From Paramacrobiotus metropolitanus (taxonomy: Eukaryota; Tardigrada; Eutardigrada; Parachela; Macrobiotidae), in the NCBI RefSeq assembly GCF_019649055.1, contig NW_026570233.1:434001-498000 (forward strand): a stretch of 64,000 bases of DNA. The letters are read 5' to 3'. This document shows, piece after piece, positions 54,877-64,000 of the stretch (position 1 is the first letter of the stretch; each line of letters opens with the position of its first letter). The translations under genes and the position numbers were made by a program. The notes below the pieces were generated by a model. The model had not been told where the DNA came from, searched no databases, and saw nothing but the letters and a program-made list of their open reading frames with translations.

Positions 54877-56385
54877 TTACGCATCGCCAGTTGTCTTTAC
54901 ATCTCGAGGTCGTAGTTTCTGTAAAAATGCATTCCGGCTAGCTAGAACGTCGGCATCGTAATGTTTGTATGACTTTAATTTGGAAACGTGAACAACATCA
55001 ATAAGTTTACGTTTTGATTTTGCCTGGTGTAGCTTGACCTCAACGTTACCATTGTCGAAAACGTTCGTAATAATGTATGGACCTTTAAACTTATTAGTTA
55101 ATTTTTCTGTGTGACCAACAACTCGTAGTTCATCTTTTACGTAAACTGAATCTCCAACACTGAACGGAATACCGACTTTATTTTGGTCGTAGTTTTCACT
55201 ATTCCTTTCGTGCGTAATGTCAGTGAGTGTTTTAGCGAATTCCACTGCATGATGCCATTTCTGTCGCATTTGTTCGATGTACGTTTTTATCGTAACTTCA
55301 TTAGAGTTAGCCGAATTAATATTCCCGTAGATAGTATCAAGAGGCAATCGTGTTTCAACACCGAACAACAAATAATATGGCGTATGCAGAGTAGTTGAGT
55401 GTTTCGTATTATTGTAAGCATACGTAATATACGGTATGTACTGTGCCCAGTTATTCTGTTCGGAATTAACGTACATAGTTAATTTTTCTCCAAGAAATCG
55501 CATGAAACGCTCTGCTAACGTGTTCGACTGCGGGTGAAATGCAGTTGTATACTGATGGTCAATTTGTAAAACTTCATTAATTTTGCGAATAATTTTGCTG
55601 GTATATGCAACACCACGATCAGAAGTGATGTGCAGCGGCGGACCGAAGGACAATATAATATTGTTGATAAAGAACTGAGCTGTCTCTTCCATGCCGGTAG
55701 ACTTATCGACTTTGGTGACGACGTAACGAGAAACATTCTCAACTGCTACAATAATGTATTTTGCATTGTCCGGCGACGCATGAAAGGGACCAACGTGGTC
55801 GAACGACCACGACTCCAAAATACCATACTGTTTAATTTGCTGCAAGTATCCGGTCGGGGTAATGTTTACGCTGTGACGTTTCTGACAGGCTTCACACGCA
55901 TTAACTTAATTTTTAATGTAATGCAACATTTTCGGCCAGTAGTAACGGGATGACACAGCATGCCAAGTGCGGGTGAACCCAACATGAGCGGAAAGAGGGG
56001 AATCATGGCAAGCGTACAAAATCTCGACTCGCATACTGGCCGGTATGCAAACAAGTAATATTCTTTTACCTTTACGAAGCCTGAACTTGTATAATATACC
56101 ATCCATTAGACGAAATGTATCTGATAATCGTTGAAGATTTCTTGTCGCTTCCAGATACTGTGTGTCATCTGATACAAGTAGCTTAATTTTTGAAATAAAT
56201 TCATCTGCGGACTGTTCGGCGATCAAAGTGTCACGACTTTGGTCCGGTAATATTGCGTACACGGGTATTTCACAGTCGTCTGCATTAATATCAGCTTGCT
56301 CATGGGGGTACCGGCTCAAAAGGTCTGCGTCTTGATGCAGACGGCCTTTCCGGTACTGCACTTTAAAATCGTATTCTTGCAGCAA
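54877..56385 (-). pseudogene. pol: Pol part 3: integrase, interrupted by one stop
   Basis: The HHCC zinc-binding region (CHDSPLSAHVGFTRTWH ... CEACQKRH) is cut by a TAA at 55908-55906. The same frame then continues through the catalytic core, with D in WSFDHVGPF, D in ITSDRG and E in TLAERFMR (D,D35E type). It ends with a GPY/F module (KFKGPYIITNV) and no chromodomain that I can see. The core and C-terminus are open for 323 codons (55845-54877). Confidence 0.85.
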
Positions 56386-57656
56386 GAGACTCCATCGGTT
56401 TAGACGACCTTGTGGTTCTTTGAGATTTAGTAAAAATTGTAATGGAAAGTGGTCGGAAATAACTACGAAGTGCTTTCCTCCAAGTAGTGTTTAAACTTCT
56501 TTATTGCGAAGACAATTGCGTACAGTTCCTTTTCGGACGTCATATAATTACGTTGATGTTTGTCCAACATTTTTGAAGAGTATGCAACGACATGCCAACC
56601 GTCGGCATGTTGTTATTCCAGTATGGCGCCGACGCCTAGTCCAGAAGCGTCCGTTTTAATTTGAGTAGGTAATGTATGATCAAAAGGTTTTAATATCGGT
56701 GCGGTTGTTAGGCACGTTTTCAGGCTTTTGAAAGCGTTTTGTTCCTCATCTGACCAACGGAAAGGTACATCTTTTCGAGTTAATTTGAGCAGTGGAGCAG
56801 CTAATGTTGAAAACCCATTGATAAACTGTCTGTAGTAGCTAAGCGCACCAACAAAAGATTTAATATCTCTGGGCGTTTTCGGTGTAGGAAACGTAGCGAT
56901 GGCACTTATTTTCGAAGGGTCGGGTTGAATTCCATCTCGGCTAATAATATGACCCAAAAATTTAATTTTACTAAACCCTAGCTCACACTTTTCGGGGAGA
57001 TCGTAAACCCTGCGGAACTAACTGCTTTGAGCACCTGTTCCAGTAGCTTAATGTGTTCCTCAAAGGTCTCACCACCTATGAGGACGTCATCTACATAGCA
57101 GATGACACCCCGCCACTTCAGGTGGCTTAATATTGAATCCATCGCACGCTGGAAATGTCGGGCCTCCGCATAGCCCGAAAGGCATGCGAAGATACTCGTA
57201 TTGCCCATCCATCGTTACAAAAGAGGTTTTAGGAATATCTTTGTCAGACATACGTATCTGCCAAAAACCACTGTTAAAGTCAAGACTGCTAAAATATTTA
57301 GATGACCCAAAACACGAGATGGCGTCATCGACTCGGGGTAGGGGCCATAGCGGGCGCCCTGTCACGGCATTCAGTCCACGTAAATCGCAACAGAAGCGCG
57401 GAGCCGACGTGCTTCCTTTACGCTTTACAAGCAATACCGGGCACGCCCATGGCGAAGTGGACGGTCGTATAATATTCTTCTCAAGCATTTCCTGCACCTG
57501 TTTATTAATTTCTACACGTTGAGCATACGAAACTCTGTACGGTAATTTCTTGACGGGTTTATTATCACCTGTATCGATATCGTGTGACTTGGCTGCACTC
57601 CCCAAGTGGGCGGTTTTTGTTTGGAAATACGTTTTGGTATTTAATTAGTAGTCGGA
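56386..57656 (-). pseudogene. pol: Pol part 2: reverse transcriptase and RNase H, frame-broken
   Basis: RT blocks are clear: CPVLLVKRKG, FCCDLRGLNAVT, FSSLDFNSGFWQI, YLRMPFGLCGGP, and the catalytic YVDD at about 57090. Tether/RNase H follows with GALSYYRQFI and KTDASGLGVGAILE. Frame changes are needed near 57655, near 57600 (C4), near 57140 and near 56990 (C4/A4). There is an in-frame TAA at 56615-56613 directly after GAILE and another shift near 56480. Catalytic residues are otherwise all present. Confidence 0.85.
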
Positions 57657-59111
57657 TTAATATATTACGTTGCTCAGTGGTAAGATTTTGTCAAATTTTA
57701 GCTCTTTAATGTGTTCCATAAGCTCTGATTTATCAAGTACTGTATCTGTAGTTTCGATATTAGACACTTCAATTTCACCATATGTATCGACTGGCTCCAT
57801 GTGGCCAATGAGAACGCCCTTTTTCAGTTTGACATCTTTCCCAGAAAAGTTTGTGATTAATATCGATACGGCGCCATTCTCTGCCTTAGTGATGCTGTTT
57901 GGTATGGCAACTAGATGCTGGTGCAGTAATGTTCTATTGCCGGTAATCATAATATCACCTGTGTACTTATCGGGAGCGGCAACTGTAAGTACTATTCCAT
58001 GTTTAGCCGGTAAAGTGGTAGTAAGTGCTAATTTAATGCCTGATCTATCCCAGCTTAGCACCGGGTCGGCATCTGCACTTACTGTAGGTAATGTATCTAA
58101 CGGTGACGGCCATGGAGACGCGGGACGCTCGAGCGCCACCGGGCAGGGAGTATCTTCAATTAATGTATTTGGTGATGGTGTTTGTTCTGTACGAGTATCC
58201 AGTAACATTTCTGGAGGCGCAACATTTTCGTGTGTTGATATCTCGGGTGTGCAGCTGTACTCTGTAGTTGTATTCCCGGCATCTGTACGAGTACTGCACG
58301 GGGCATCCATATCGGAACCTGCCTGGTTATGCTGCTCATTTTGCGTTTCCGTGATAGTTTCTGTAATATCGCCTGCTGAGCGCTGTCCTTTTAATTTTGT
58401 CCGATAGTTACGTACGAAATTTGTTCGCGGTACAAACATGTCTGCCATCATCATATCTTGTACATCAGACACTATCGGGGGAGCGACGGAGCAAATTTCT
58501 GTGTTTTAGGCACACGAGGCTCATCCTCAAAACATATTCGGTTACTATGACTGTTAATCCAAATGTTATGTTCCATTAGAAAGTCATTTCCTAATATGAA
58601 CATATCGCCAGGAGTGTTACATAATATATATACTGGATGGCGAATAACTCGGTTCATAATTTCCATATCAACCTCAGTATAATAAGATTCAGGAGAAAAC
58701 TGCCGGCTGGAAATTGTGACAATTTTAATTTAGAGCACCGTCTGCGAAGCGTTTGAACTTTAATTTTAGACTTGCTGCAAGAATTTCAGAAATTAAAGAA
58801 AAACTTGCTCCAGTATCGATTAGAACACGAAACATTTTGTCTTTAATTTTCAGCATGACATAAGTAGGACTCACTGTCTTTGGCATTTTATATGCGGCAT
58901 ATTCACTCTTTTTACTGGGTAATATTGGTAAAACAGTTTCACTCATTTTGACATTGAATGCATTAATTTCTGGAGAAGACTCATCACTGACATGTCCGCT
59001 GTCAATACTTTCGCTGTCGGAAGTTTCACTGTCGGTTTCAGGAATACTGTAATATACGGGAGGTATGTACTGATGACCATACGGCCCTCCTTTACGGTAT
59101 GGTCTCAATCT
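57657..59111 (-). pseudogene. pol: Pol part 1: aspartic protease and spacer, frame-broken
   Basis: The protease active site VLIDTGASFSLISE is encoded at about 58830-58790. The first frame then ends at a TAA at 58727-58725. The protease continues one frame over, with the C-terminal motif FILGNDFLMEH at about 58600-58570. The original frame resumes near 58490 at a run of five C, and the Ser/Thr-rich spacer runs to a stop at 57657. So two compensating one-base shifts flank a protease half, both next to short homopolymers (A4, C5). As written it could not give a continuous polyprotein. Confidence 0.8.
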
Positions 59112-61279
59112 TTTCCCTGCGGTGTACTCCAGAAGCTGTTGCCCTGTTTGGATAGACGCAGCTCGACAAAGTAATCGTATTCTTTCTGTACTTTATCAAT
59201 GATTTCGCCAGGGCAGATACGAGCAATTTTAAATTTGTCATCTTTTTCGCGTTTGCTACACTCACGGTACGAGTGTAAAAAGTCATAACACTTCGGGCAG
59301 AACAGCTTGCCATTAGACAGTCTATAACTGTCAAAGTCTACGTATCTGCGGTCAATGCGGAAATCTCGCGATGACGACGAGTCACGGCGGTCACTACCAC
59401 GGAATCGATCGCGGGAATTACTGTCATAACGGCGGTCGGGAGAGCGGCGCTCGGGGCGGCTGTCTTGTCTACCATAATCGCGACTCCGCGAGCGGTACCG
59501 ATCATCATACCGGCGGATGTCACTGCTGCGTGATCTGTCTCTACTGAGCCGGTCACCGTAATCTGGACGGTGTGAACTGCTGTCAGCACTACTACGGGAA
59601 TAATGTCCCTCACGGTTGCTGCGACCATAATCTCTGCTGTCTGAACGGGTGTACCGATCACGGCTCGCGTTCCGGTAATTGTCATCACGGCGGTCTCCAT
59701 AAGATCGTTCACGACTGTGCTGCCTGTTACCGCTGGACAATCGGTCACGACGTGTATGTTCCGATGAATTAATTTTTTTGTTCTGGTCGGCGAAATTAAT
59801 TCCGATAGGATTAGTGTCTGTACCTGGCGCTTCTACGCGATCTACGACACCGAGGGTCGTGAGAAAGGCACGCATTTCTCTTACAGTAGTCGGTTTGGAC
59901 GCGGCTAAAAGCTTTCTGTATTCCGGAATGTCGCTAATGGCGCGGGTAATTTCAGCGATTTTACTCTGCTCTGACATTAAAGGGTCAACTTCCGTAAAGA
60001 GTACTTGCAGTTCGTCAAAGAACAGAGAAATGTCACTCCCTTTTTTGAAAACTTTTTTTGATAGTTCAATTCTCTTATTAAGAGTATAGTCTTGTGGCAG
60101 GAATCGCTCGATCATTGCATCTTTCCAGACCTCATAATGTTTCTTAGCGTGCGTGGGCCATAAAGATTCGAAATAAGCACGGGCAGTTTCGCCAAGGTAG
60201 TTTGGTAGTGATGTTATTTTCTTATCCGAATCCCAATTTAATCTCGCTGCAACTCTTTCGAATTGTTGAAAGAAGGCAGTTATGACATATGCAGGTTTAT
60301 TTTCAAAAGTTTGAATTTTGAAGTCTTTTGCAGTCTCGCGGGGTTGATTCTGAACGGACATTGCTTGCAAAAGTGAATTAATATCAGTAGTAGAGTTGAC
60401 CGTGGGTGTAACTGGCTGCACTGTAAACAGATCAGGTGTTTCGACTTTATTGCGCGGCACGCGATGCGTACTCGTAGGTACAAGCGGCGTATGCAGTGCG
60501 GCAGGCATTCGATCACATAATGGCGCGGTATACACAGCTTCTGTGCTGGGCATTATTAATGTATCAGTATATGCAGAACGTGCGTGCATCGGTACTGTAC
60601 TCGAATGCGCTGGCTGATCAGTGTGCATGCGGCGTGCGGCAGCGAGCTCTGCCTTCAGCGCTTTAATCTCATCGTCTCTCGCCTTCACAGCGTTCTGAGC
60701 GAGCGCCTGTGCCAACTCAATGGACGTAACATGTGTCTCATTCAACAGTTCATCCAGATCCTCTCTTCCCTCATCCGGTAATTTCTCTCCCAGCCTGTGA
60801 TACAATTTTCTGGCCTTGTGCCGTACTGGACTCTCAGTGTGATCGAGAGCGTCATTGGGAAGATCTAAGAGAGAGAATTCGCGTGGCGCAGAATGTGTTG
60901 CAGGTTCTCTCTCAGCTCTCTCAGACACTACGTGCTGACCTGTGTTAGTGTACACGACAGTTTCTCTCGCAGCAGGCTCACTCACATTCGCATCTGACTC
61001 ATCGCGCACATGGTCCACGTGTTGACCAGAAGGCGCGGCTGGAGCTGTAATGTTTTGTCTGTGAGCGCTAGCGGCGGATTTCGGCGGGAAACGTTCGCTC
61101 AACTGAAGAAAAGTAATATTCTGTACAGACATGTGGCCAACTAGCGCGGTAATGTGAACTGCTTTGTTATCCTGCGCTTTGACGCGAACGTTCAACTGTC
61201 TACCAATCTGTTGCAGTTCGGCCTTAGTGTAAGCATCGTCAAGCTGATCTTCGAGTGTAATGTTAGCTACAGATTCCAT
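59105..61279 (-). CDS. gag: Gag with SR-like arginine/serine domain and zinc knuckle
   Basis: 724 codons, intact, from ATG 61279 to TGA 59105. Residues of about 10-50 (YTKAELQQIGRQLNVRV...) resemble a SAP-type helix-turn-helix; this is tentative. The central part (about 300-470) is a retrotransposon gag domain (QQFERVAARLNWDSDKKI, YEVWKDAMIERFLPQDY). A region of about 150 residues then consists of repeated RD, RS, DR and SR dipeptides, like the RS domains of splicing factors. One CX2CX4HX4C knuckle follows (CPKCYDFLHSYREC). Gag packages element RNA; the RS region could add RNA or SR-protein-kinase interactions. The frame ends just after the slip site that leads into pol. Confidence 0.88.
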   Translation of the reverse strand: MESVANITLEDQLDDAYTKAELQQIGRQLNVRVKAQDNKAVHITALVGHMSVQNITFLQLSERFPPKSAASAHRQNITAPAAPSGQHVDHVRDESDANVSEPAARETVVYTNTGQHVVSERAEREPATHSAPREFSLLDLPNDALDHTESPVRHKARKLYHRLGEKLPDEGREDLDELLNETHVTSIELAQALAQNAVKARDDEIKALKAELAAARRMHTDQPAHSSTVPMHARSAYTDTLIMPSTEAVYTAPLCDRMPAALHTPLVPTSTHRVPRNKVETPDLFTVQPVTPTVNSTTDINSLLQAMSVQNQPRETAKDFKIQTFENKPAYVITAFFQQFERVAARLNWDSDKKITSLPNYLGETARAYFESLWPTHAKKHYEVWKDAMIERFLPQDYTLNKRIELSKKVFKKGSDISLFFDELQVLFTEVDPLMSEQSKIAEITRAISDIPEYRKLLAASKPTTVREMRAFLTTLGVVDRVEAPGTDTNPIGINFADQNKKINSSEHTRRDRLSSGNRQHSRERSYGDRRDDNYRNASRDRYTRSDSRDYGRSNREGHYSRSSADSSSHRPDYGDRLSRDRSRSSDIRRYDDRYRSRSRDYGRQDSRPERRSPDRRYDSNSRDRFRGSDRRDSSSSRDFRIDRRYVDFDSYRLSNGKLFCPKCYDFLHSYRECSKREKDDKFKIARICPGEIIDKVQKEYDYFVELRLSKQGNSFWSTPQGKD
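59111..59117 (-). other. Canonical -1 ribosomal frameshift heptamer GGGAAAA
   Basis: In the gag frame the bases read G GGA AAA, a perfect X XXY YYZ site one codon before the gag stop (GAT TGA). Slipping back one base continues directly into the protease frame (RLRPYRKGGPY...). The overlap is minimal and the pol frame has no ATG of its own near its start. Confidence 0.8.
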
Positions 61280-61660
61280 GGGAGCAGTGGACCGGAACCG
61301 TCACTGTCCTGTATATACTGTATCTGTATTTCTCACGTACTGTAATGTTGCGGCGCCAAACTTTTGGCGCGCTGACCGGCAAGATAAGATGCGCGGGAAG
61401 TACTCGTATAATGTCAACGACGTCTATGTGCAGACAAAGGCGCAATGCGTAATGTTAAAATTAATATCCAGAAATCGTATTACCCGTAAAAATTATGTAA
61501 GTTACATGCAACCGATTCAAGGAGAAAACTCAAACAATGAAATTGCAAACGATTTGTAAACTTCCAGTATCGATATTATGTGCGCACTGATGTTAATTAA
61601 TATCTAACCAGAATGTTCGCAAAAGCGCAATGCTATTCCACAGTGGGAAGTTTTACTCAC

Positions 61661-61850
61661 CCAAATGCAGTTTGGGAATCTTGAAAGTCTTCAGGGAATC
61701 CGGGATTTCCGGTCCGGCGTAACGAACAGACTTCGGCTTGTGCAGATTCCGCTTGGCGGCACTGGTTAGGCGTTTGACGGCTTTAGACTTCAGGGTGGTG
61801 GGAGAATGTGATTTAATGTCGGCTGGAAACGGTGTAATGTTGACAGTAGG
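61661..61850 (-). other. Leader segment with coding-like frame and strong splice donor
   Basis: Between the primer site and gag, one frame is open for 63 codons after a TAA at 61853. It has coding-like composition, Lys/Pro-rich (TTLKSKAVKRLTSAAK, IPDSLKTFKIPKLH), and ends exactly at a consensus donor (TTGG|GTGAGT, GT at 61660-61659). It has no in-frame ATG. It may be the first exon of a spliced subgenomic RNA, with the frame a relic or a non-ATG product. Confidence 0.4.
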
Positions 61851-61893
61851 TTAGTGTTGGCGGGAATCGGTGTCCGGAAGTTAATATGTGGCT

Positions 61894-61911
61894 CTTAAGC
61901 CAGGAGCGCCA
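61894..61911 (-). other. Primer-binding site
   Basis: Immediately downstream of the 5' LTR the minus strand reads TGGCGCTCCTGGCTTAAG. TGG pairs with the CCA end of a tRNA. I cannot say which tRNA without a search. Confidence 0.65.
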
Positions 61912-62368
61912 TGCAACAGTCGCCTATCTGGCTACTGTTCTAGTGAAGCGGTGATCAACCTTTACCACGATTAAGCGGCTGTTATGTAATGTAAGGTTGG
62001 TACGGCCGTCTGCGGTGCGGCCGGATGTGGACTCAGCAATTACTTAGCAGGCACCGGTTGGGATGAGACGATTCATCCCAAGCGGTCAAACGGAGCAACG
62101 CAAACGCAACACATAGCAAGGTTTCTTATTGCAAGAGAATCAGCAAGAATTCAGGCAAGAGTAGCGGCAAGAGAACCAAGCGTTCCAAGACTAAAGTGAG
62201 AATTCTAGACATTGAGAGAAGGCCGGTAAAAATCCATAGAAATGTGAAGAATCGTTATCAGACGTTATGAATCATAATGCAGTAAAACAACAACCAATCA
62301 TTGATGTTAAATGACCATTACTATTCGAAACTGGTGGTCTTACACGTTGTACAAATTCTATCGCTACA
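61912..62368 (-). repeat. 5' LTR (457 bp)
   Basis: Same ends and sequence as the 3' LTR with one substitution at 61946. On the minus strand it is followed directly by the primer-binding site. The promoter should lie within it; no clear TATA box was picked out. Confidence 0.95.
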
Positions 62369-62417
62369 ATATACAAATAATGACAACTTTATCGAGGTTC
62401 GTATTTGACAATGTAAT

Positions 62418-62562
62418 ATTGGACAATCTACCGATATACATAGATTTTGTTTAAGTATTAGTCGATACTCAATACTCTTAAGTATTAGTCGATACTCGAT
62501 ACTCGTAACATTGGACAATCTACCGATATACATAGATTTTGTTTAAGTATTAGTCGATACTC
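62418..62562. repeat. Two 53-bp direct repeats beside the LTR insertion
   Basis: 62418-62470 and 62510-62562 are identical (start ATTGGACAATCTACCG, end GTCGATACTC), period 92. A partial copy lies between (about 62479-62498). Each contains TACCGATATACA, which is also the sequence at the element's target site. Confidence 0.85.
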
Positions 62563-62739
62563 GTAGCCACCAAAAGAAGCAAAAGGCACCGCGACCAGAC
62601 AGACTACGTAATAGATGAAATACAGATTATATTTTATCGCATCGGATGGTGATCAGCTAAATGACTGCGCTCAAAATATCTCTTGTTTTCACAAATCGTC
62701 TTCGCATTTGAGCTCCGGCACGGTCGTACGGCACGCCCT

Positions 62740-64000
62740 TTACGACAATTTGTATGTGTGTGAAGAATTGTGAAGATTCAATTGACCGGAGGTGGGACAC
62801 TGATCGCCTTCCCACATCAGCAGGGTATATGTCGCCAGCACTCCAATAACCTGCAACAGCCACAATACCTTAAAGGAAAATTGTTTCACTCGTGTATACA
62901 CTGAACCACTAGTACATCGTTTACCCCCACAACGAAGCGACAGTTAATGTTGACTAGCCCACCAACACTGAATCCAACATGCGTTCTGTCCTGGACATGC
63001 AACCAGATGGACGCATTCTTCTTCTGCACTCCGTATGGAGCTTCGATCATCCAACGTGCAACAGCATTTCTCATTGTTCCGGCCTGTTAAGCACAAAAAA
63101 TCCAAAACAAGGTAAAATTTCCTAGAAAACAACATTTTTTTAGTCGGTGTGGAGCGAGGTACCTGGAGATTGAGCACAACAAAGACAAATGTTCGGCAGA
63201 CTGACAGAATCATTAGCGCAGTCCAGTACAGCGCATACGGCCCGATCATGTCAGAATTTGCCCGCACCAGGCTGATCATGAGGAGCATAGCCAGGAATTC
63301 TTGGGAATAGAAGAAGAATAGTGCACACTGTACTCTGCCGTTCAGAGCGTGTATTTGATCACTGAAAAGGTTGTATTCGTTCAGAACTTTTGCAGCATCC
63401 TCCGAATTGCTGGTTCGCTTGTACTGAGCAGTCATATTCCCAAAACACATCATCGATGCAGCCGATATAAAAATCAGGAGGCTCTGCGCCAGGGCAACCT
63501 GACAGTCTAACATGTAATTCATGAAGTATATTACCAGAGCGAACCGGCTGCCCAAGATCTGCGCTAACGGGCCGGTGCTTATATTATCTTTATTGCTAAT
63601 GAATCCATTGATCATAGCGCAAGTCATATACGCGAATACAACCAGCAGAATACCGGCAATGCTGATCAGCTGTTTTTGATTGCTTGACGTAAGACGGCGC
63701 TGAAGAACGAAATTGAAATCCGTCACCCAGCTGCGGAAATTCCAGAGACCGTAACTAAGGGCGATGGAGGACAGGGGAATGGCGGCATTATGTATTATCG
63801 TTGTTGTCCTGCTGACAAGTTCCGCTGCCGTCTGCGGGAAGCGGGCTAAGTCATCTCGTACAGATATGACGATGTCCGTAGCGCTGGCGACATTCGTTCC
63901 TACACATACTGTAACGGACCAGAGTGTCAAAAGATGGTCCAGAAACTTAATTAGGTCCCTTCGTCTCATGTACGCTTCTGGAAACTTGGTTATACATATC
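62740..64000 (-). CDS. Gustatory-receptor-like seven-TM receptor B, 5' end beyond window
   Basis: Exon 1 runs in from the right edge to 63163, exon 2 is 63083-62925 (159 bp) and exon 3 is 62850-62740, all joined in phase 0. Exon 1 has five or six hydrophobic helices (IAGILLVVFAYMTCAMI, FALVIYFMNYMLD, YALYWTALMILSVCRTFVF). Exon 2 reads APYGVQKKNASIW then FSVGGLVNINCRFVVG. Exon 3 reads VIGVLATYTLLMWEGDQ, matching the TYxxxxx(Q/E) signature of the Gr family. Exon lengths and motifs equal those of receptor A. An ATG at 63969 exists, but the frame is open upstream and receptor A has about 45 more N-terminal residues, so the true start is probably outside. No frame break seen. Confidence 0.78.

Larger units (their letters stand above)
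52760..62368 (-). mobile_element. Full-length Ty3/gypsy LTR retrotransposon (right copy)
   Basis: 9609 bp bounded by 457-bp LTRs (52760-53216 and 61912-62368), each TG...CA, differing at one position (52794 G, 61946 A). It is flanked by a 4-bp duplication ATAT. Transcription is on the minus strand: 5' LTR on the right, then a TGG-starting primer site, leader, gag, pol (protease, spacer, RT, RNase H, integrase with GPY/F), a third ORF and 3' LTR. Domain order RT-RNaseH-IN puts it in Ty3/gypsy. LTR identity implies a recent insertion, yet pol and ORF3 have about ten frame breaks. It has inserted into a GPCR-like frame 0.4 kb downstream of receptor gene B. Confidence 0.95.

Noticed and set aside
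57670-58407. 245-codon plus-strand frame with Ser/Val-rich sequence
   Set aside because: Antisense shadow of the Ser/Thr-rich Pol spacer in the gypsy element; no start context or domain.

Overview
This is invertebrate nuclear DNA: spliced genes with GT..AG introns (mostly 50-130 bp, some 1-3 kb), no operons, and abundant transposable elements. The recognisable host genes are animal genes: the GTPase Rap1, muscle troponin T, class A GPCRs, a CUB/LDLa serine-protease homologue, a BTB/BACK/MATH protein, an NYN-domain protein and two gustatory-receptor-like receptors. Troponin T has a form typical of ecdysozoans and the receptor families look lineage-specific. My best guess is a tardigrade or other panarthropod, but that is inference.

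Layout. 1-4.5 kb: part of a Ty3/gypsy element on the minus strand with intact reading frames (small ORF, gag, start of pol), running off the left edge. 5.7-6.5 kb: a small unrecognised two-exon gene. 7.3-15.5 kb: complete Rap1 gene on the minus strand, seven coding exons including a 14-nt microexon. 16-19 kb: weak gene fragments and a pogo/Tigger-like miniature transposon. 22.0-25.1 kb: two tandem genes for secreted cysteine-rich peptides; the second gene carries two identical peptide copies. 26.7-30.4 kb: troponin T on the minus strand, ten coding exons with three microexons. 32.3-35.7 kb: membrane-anchored CUB-CUB-LDLa-trypsin-like protein in which all three catalytic residues are replaced. 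37.7-43.6 kb: two paralogous GPCRs flanking an NYN-domain gene on the opposite strand. 43.7-48.1 kb: gustatory-receptor-like gene A (minus), with a BTB-BACK-MATH gene (plus) apparently nested in its last intron. 52.76-62.37 kb: a complete Ty3/gypsy element (9.6 kb, 457-bp LTRs with one mismatch, 4-bp target duplication) inserted into a GPCR-like reading frame. 62.7-64.0 kb: gustatory-receptor-like gene B, running off the right edge.

The two LTR elements contrast. The left one is open in every part visible. The right one has almost identical LTRs, so it inserted recently, yet its pol and third ORF carry about ten frame breaks, mostly at short homopolymers. Similar one-base breaks occur in several host genes (GPCR2, BTB gene, receptor A, protease homologue, the small 5.7-kb gene). 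Sequencing or assembly indels are therefore a serious alternative to true decay, and gene integrity should be read with that caution.

Exon coordinates come from reading frames and GT/AG sites by eye. For Rap1, troponin T, the NYN gene, the peptide genes and receptor exons 2-3 the phases add up exactly. Protein family names rest on motif recognition, not on database searches.
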